Part shown: piece after piece, positions 59,911 to 64,000 of the stretch
How positions within the stretch are numbered: position 1 is the first letter of the stretch
How the letters are laid out: every line of letters begins with the position of its first letter
DNA from: Botrytis cinerea B05.10
Taxonomy: Eukaryota; Ascomycota; Leotiomycetes; Helotiales; Sclerotiniaceae
Direction: 5' to 3'
Length of the DNA stretch: 64,000 nucleotides
Assembly: GCF_000143535.2 (NCBI RefSeq)
Contig: NC_037313.1
Location: 2,053,501-2,117,500, forward strand
Made by a program: the position numbers and the translations under genes
The notes under the pieces: model-generated
Databases searched by the model: none
Seen by the model: only the letters and a program-made list of their open reading frames with translations
Told to the model about the DNA's origin: nothing

Positions 59911-62900
59911 CTATCCAGGCAATGTTCTTCGTGCTGAAATTTCTCTCCCAGGATGTGAAATTCCGATATTAGACGGGCGATTTTTGGGTACATGAGTGAT
60001 TGGCCAATTGCCTGTTAGGAGTGAGTTTCGGCCAATATAGCTGTAGTTACTTACAGCGAGATTGCTCATGGTCAGGTATTGAGCTCTGAGATACGGGAAC
60101 TTCTCTATCCTGTCTACTGATGACCACATCCATATCCGAACGATGCGAAGAATTCATGAATTGACATCCATCTTCAGAGCTTCTTCCCTGAGGGTTACAA
60201 CTCCCTGGCTCTCTCAAATTCTCTTCCAAGGATCCAGTCAAAGTATTGTCGACTGCGCCGCTTTCATTACCGACATTCGATACTGCACCGCCCAAGGAGG
60301 ACAAAGTTGAATCGCCATTTGGTATTATGCCGCTTCGAACTTCTGATTCCCATGTTGGCGTGTAGTCAGGATCAGAATCTTGTCGAGCTCTTGTTGTTGA
60401 AACAAACCGGTCAGAGCTTCCCTGAAAGTATGAAATTGTAGATTCAGTGGCCGAACAAGAATTAATTTGGGTCTGTGCTGGTACTCCAGACCAGACCGCC
60501 GCATCTCCTATGGAATCTGGTCCTTCGTTGAATGCATTTCGTGTAATTTCTCGAGCTTTCTTGGCAGGCTGACGCTGGCCTGTTTCTGTAATATCTATTG
60601 CCTGATTCGAATCTATTTTTTCCAATTTGACTTTGTTCTTACTTCCAAATGGACGGCCTCTTTTCTTGCCACTCAGACCCACTTGTGAGATTCCGCGTGA
60701 TGTCGGTGTCGAAGGTGTCGAAGCTTGAGAAGGATCTGCCGGTGAAGCGTCTAAGACCATTGTACGGTAATTTTTCAGAGGTCTGCCGCGGCGTCGTTTC
60801 GGACCGATAGGATGAGAATAGATGGCTTCTCCATCTATGTACTCAACCTTGCGCTTCCTATTTATTGATGATATTTGGCTGTCAGCTAAAACTTGACTTG
60901 CAGAAAGACATGGGATTGCAGAACTAGGCCATGCTGGAAGCTCAACGGTAACATCGTATCCCTGATGCTCCTCTTTAACAAGGTCTCTATGGCCTAACCT
61001 AGAGCCCCGAGGCGTTTCACCAAAATCGTTGTCTTCGACCTCTATTGAATGTGAGAGCTGCTCTATGTCGTCTGTAAGTGGTTCTCGTAGTGACTCTAAC
61101 AGGGGCTCCGTTAATGGTTCCGGTAATAATTCTGGGGGTGCTTCCAAGGGGGTCTCGGAGTGTGACGCTGATGTCTCGGCAACAGGTCTCGAAGAACGTA
61201 ATGAAGTCTCTATAACAGACTGATCTAATGGGTTAGGTGAAGGCTGGTTGCTTGTTTTGAGACTGGGTGGTTCTGCAACAATGGCTGACCGAGATTTCAT
61301 TCCCAGTCTTCTACGTGTGATACCCGCAGCTTTTCGAGTCTTGCAGTGCAAACATGTGGTAGTTATTGAACTCAAACTAATGATTGAACCTTCAGGTAAA
61401 ACGATTGGCTTTCGACAACTATCACAGTTGTAATGACTACTTGGCATGTCATCTGGGATGCCATATTCATCCTCCTCAATATCCGTTGCTTCTGCGGTGG
61501 CTATGGTTTCTCCAGCTTTCGGATTGACTCCATCTATATGAGACAAATTTTCATCCAGCTCCTGCCCATTCACATCGATAGGAATAGGACTGCCCGGATC
61601 ACTAGCACCACTGAAATCCTCCCGAACTTCTTGACTCCTCACGTTTCCCAGGGTATCATTATTCGCATGAGCTTCATGCATTGATTCAATGTTTCTCCGA
61701 AAATTGTCAACAAGATCGTTGAACGCTTCAAATGAAAAGTCTTTAGTGGGCAAATTGTGTGGAAATCCAGATCTAAAACCTGCAAGTTGTTCGTAAGGAA
61801 AATTGGCGAGACCAGAAGCACGAGCTAAAGCAAGGTACCTCACTGAAATATCATTGACTAATTGAAGCATATTATCTTGCGGTGTATCAGTAGTTACTGA
61901 CGTCGTAGCAGACTCGCTTGCTCTGGAAATCGAGATTTCGGGAGTCGCGCTCATAGAATTATCATCAACGGTTTTTTCACGTGCCTTGGCAACGCCACTG
62001 AGAATAGTGTCGGGTGCCTTCGAAATATCTGTACTGGACAAAATTTCTCTTAGTGTGCCGTTATTCGGAGTAGGAAACGCATCCATGGTTGTCTGGATTG
62101 CTGTTGTCGCCAATCCTTCGCCATCGATCGTTGTAGGGTATTTCTGTGAATTACTATTGAGAATTGGTAGAGATTGCCTGCTACTCAAGCCTTGAGCGTT
62201 AACAGAGTCACAGTGACTTCTCCGTTCCAGAGTACATGGTTGATTGGCGGTCTCGTTATTGTGCAATATCGAACTGCGCTCTGGATGAAGAGCTGGATCT
62301 GAGTTTGATGTATCATATTCTTGCCTGGCGTTTGCTTCACCAATCAGCTGATTTGAGACTGTCGTTGGGGATTCGGAGGGTGCTTGGGTTTCTAATAAAA
62401 CCTCCCGATATTGATCCGCATTTGAAGTGATGCTTGTGCCATGTCCGCGGGTATTTAACACGTGATTGTCACCATGCACTCCTGTATCCTCTATTTGCGC
62501 CGCATCATCTCTTTTCCTTTCACCTTCTTCTTCACTGTTGTCCTCTACATCCCTCAACGCCAAAAAGGATTCCGCCACTTCTTTTGCTCCTGAACATTTC
62601 AATATCATTCTCATGATCAATTCCTGAAGCTTAAAGTTCCCCGCCCTATCGATCTTCTTTGATAGTGCCTCGAGTGCTTCAGCCCGCTCGACGCGTTCAT
62701 CATTTGTAGTTGGTGATCGAAGAAGAATACTTGCTGTCGATGCATGGTTGGGAGTAGATGGTAAAGAATTTGTGATGAGAGGCGATGAGGGGAATGGTGA
62801 CCGCGATGGTGTTATAGAAGCTTGCTGTGCGCGTCTTGCAGCATCTTCACGAGCTATTCTTTCAGCTGCCCTAAGTTTTGCTCGCTCAATACGTTGCTTG

Positions 62901-62950
62901 GTACCAAGCTTGGCAACCAAGGATAAATCGTCGTCGCCACCTTCTTCCAT
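59911..62950 (-). CDS. AT-hook protein with GATA-like zinc finger spacing (nuclear regulator)
   Basis: Two exons on the minus strand, 62950-60055 and 60011-59911, giving 998 residues from the first in-frame ATG. The intron is GTAAGT..ACAG and adds a 33-residue tail (NWPITHVPKNRPSNIG). An N-terminal basic helix (GTKQRIERAKLRAAERIARE) leads into a long disordered region. Near residues 507-536 there is C-x2-C-x20-C-x2-C (NCDSC, then CLHCKTRKAAG), the GATA-type spacing, although the usual LCNACG end is absent. Two AT-hooks follow: RRRGRPLKN near 722 and KKRGRPFGSKNK near 765. AT-hooks bind the minor groove of AT-rich DNA, so a chromatin or transcription role is likely. The frame stays open upstream to about 63085 without an ATG, so an upstream exon may exist. 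Alternatively a short upstream ORF from the ATG at 63060 precedes the start. Confidence 0.8.
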
Positions 62951-63566
62951 TTTGATATCCGATGTGATCGCTGTGTGCAATTCTTGTACGTAAGATTGTG
63001 CTTTTATTTTGTTTGTGAGAGCTCTGAGAGATAAATTTCCTTTATCTCGTATCTCAACATGGCGAAGGGCAGTATTGAAAGCCAAAAAAAAAGGACAATA
63101 CAGTTAGTCAACTTTATATGACCGTATCAACTTATTGATGAATCTTTGTCAGTGAAAATGTCGATTGTTTGTATTTCGTACGGTTTGCTGCCCTCTCATC
63201 TGGTCACAGCATCTTCACCCAGCTTACGTAACCTTGGTTTGTTATCTACCAATCAAGTGAAGTATGAAAGACGAAAAGACAATGCACCACCACTTTACGT
63301 ACATTGAGATTGATACAAATGCTCAAATTCAGTCAACGCTTATTAGGTATATTGTCGTCCATGTTGCTTTCATTTGCAAAGGCTATCTATCTATCTTGGC
63401 TCAACGGCCATCCACTACGATATCTCGTGCCTCTCAAATGAACTCCTTTCTCCACCATCACACCTCTCCCAATACAAAACATTGGTGTTTCTCAACCACA
63501 AAGGTACTCATGTACTGAATCCATCGCCATCGCACACTCTCCTGGTTTCTGTACACGCTGTCGCAA
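62951..63566. other. Intergenic or leader region of the AT-hook gene
   Basis: About 600 bases between the AT-hook gene and the zinc-binding gene upstream, same strand. The part next to 62950 is open in frame with the AT-hook gene for 45 codons but lacks an ATG. A GACTAAC branch-like site followed by a T-run (about 63090-63115) hints at an intron here. Confidence 0.5.
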
Positions 63567-64000
63567 TCAATATCTGGGCCTCTTCGCAACCGGCTTCTCA
63601 ACATGTTCCATATCTTCGGATGAGTCGGAGCCTTGAAGCTCTTTGTAGTCATTCGATGAGTCTTCGGCGGTCGTTTCGAATGTGTTCCTGGGTTCTTTGA
63701 CTTCTTCCAACACCTTGTGTCTCGTGTTTCTGCAACCCCAATCGCTTCCGAGTTGTGAACAACAAGTCCAAATCCAACGATCCTCGAAGTCCGGATGATC
63801 AATAAGAGATTCAATTGCTCCGTCTCTCTTGGAATCATGATCAGCCCATATGATATCGTCAAGATCCGTTGTTTTTTGACCTGTAAGTGTTAGTAAGACA
63901 GGCATGGGATGAGATGTTTGGGATGTATCTTACCTGGATGCCATAGGCAGTCGTTGGACGGATTGTTATCGATGCAGAAGTCACTACAGCAGTTCTCGCA
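63567..64000 (-). CDS. CHORD-like zinc-binding protein, C-terminal part (cut by window edge)
   Basis: Partial gene on the minus strand. The fragment 64000-63934 is in frame from the window edge and ends at a GTAAGA donor. The last exon is 63880-63567. The visible 126 residues begin CENCCSDFCIDN and continue to DCLWHPG, then EDRWIWTCC, SDWGCRNTRH and an acidic Ser-rich tail ending in KRPRY. The order C..CC..C, C-x-WHPG, W-x-CC and GC-x4-H resembles CHORD-type and related fungal zinc-binding modules, with the His/Cys ligands all present. The 5' part lies outside the window. Function is unknown. The basic C-terminal end could aid nuclear entry. Confidence 0.65.

Overview
The window looks like a nuclear chromosome segment of a filamentous ascomycete. 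Genes are split by short GT-AG introns (mostly about 45-90 nt) with CTAAC-type branch sites, and there are no operons or Shine-Dalgarno signals. Intergenic DNA is AT-rich and full of simple repeats. The gene set (fungal GH35 beta-galactosidase, fungal-type GT2 glycosyltransferase, GPI-anchored wall proteins, YAT-type amino-acid permease, fungal sugar porter, a DUF7587-like protein) suggests Leotiomycetes, perhaps Sclerotiniaceae. That placement is inference from style, not a database match. Exon models were built by hand from splice signals and reading-frame continuity.

Layout. 0-2.3 kb: large disordered protein with a four-cysteine cluster (+). 2.3-5.2 kb: simple repeats, including 19 perfect copies of an 8-mer. 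5.3-6.0 kb: small GPI-anchored cysteine-containing protein (-). 6-12.4 kb: almost gene-free, GA tracts, one orphan candidate first exon. 12.4-15.6 kb: 975-aa DUF7587-like / chromodomain-like protein (+), convergent with the nine-exon GH35 beta-galactosidase at 16.3-19.8 kb (-). 20.9-21.7 kb: 271-aa single-TM protein (+). 21.7-28.4 kb: AT-rich desert with a possible LTR remnant. 28.5-31.1 kb: processive GT2 glycosyltransferase (-). 31-37 kb: desert with a decayed coding region at 34.6-35.5 kb. 37.0-38.1 kb: secreted, probably GPI-anchored glycoprotein (+), convergent with an 1132-aa beta-propeller-like protein (39.3-43.0 kb, -). 44.1-46.6 kb: twelve-exon amino-acid permease (+). 46.6-55.2 kb: desert holding a 106-bp MITE-like perfect inverted repeat. 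55.2-57.2 kb: sugar transporter (+). 58.4-58.8 kb: small tail-anchored coiled-coil protein (-). 59.9-63 kb: AT-hook/zinc-finger nuclear protein (-). 63.6-64 kb: C-terminal part of a CHORD-like zinc-binding protein (-), cut by the window edge.

The genes do not form an obvious biosynthetic cluster. Several relate to the cell surface and nutrition: two wall/GPI proteins, a wall-polysaccharide-type GT2, a secreted galactosidase that could act on plant-wall galactans, and amino-acid and sugar uptake. That would suit a plant-associated or saprotrophic fungus. No tRNA, rRNA, CRISPR array or bacterial element was seen. The items most worth checking are the MITE-like palindrome, the C-rich-to-G-rich strand switches inside coding exons, the DUF7587/chromo-like fusion, the decayed gene at 34.6-35.5 kb, and the orphan exon at 7.66 kb.
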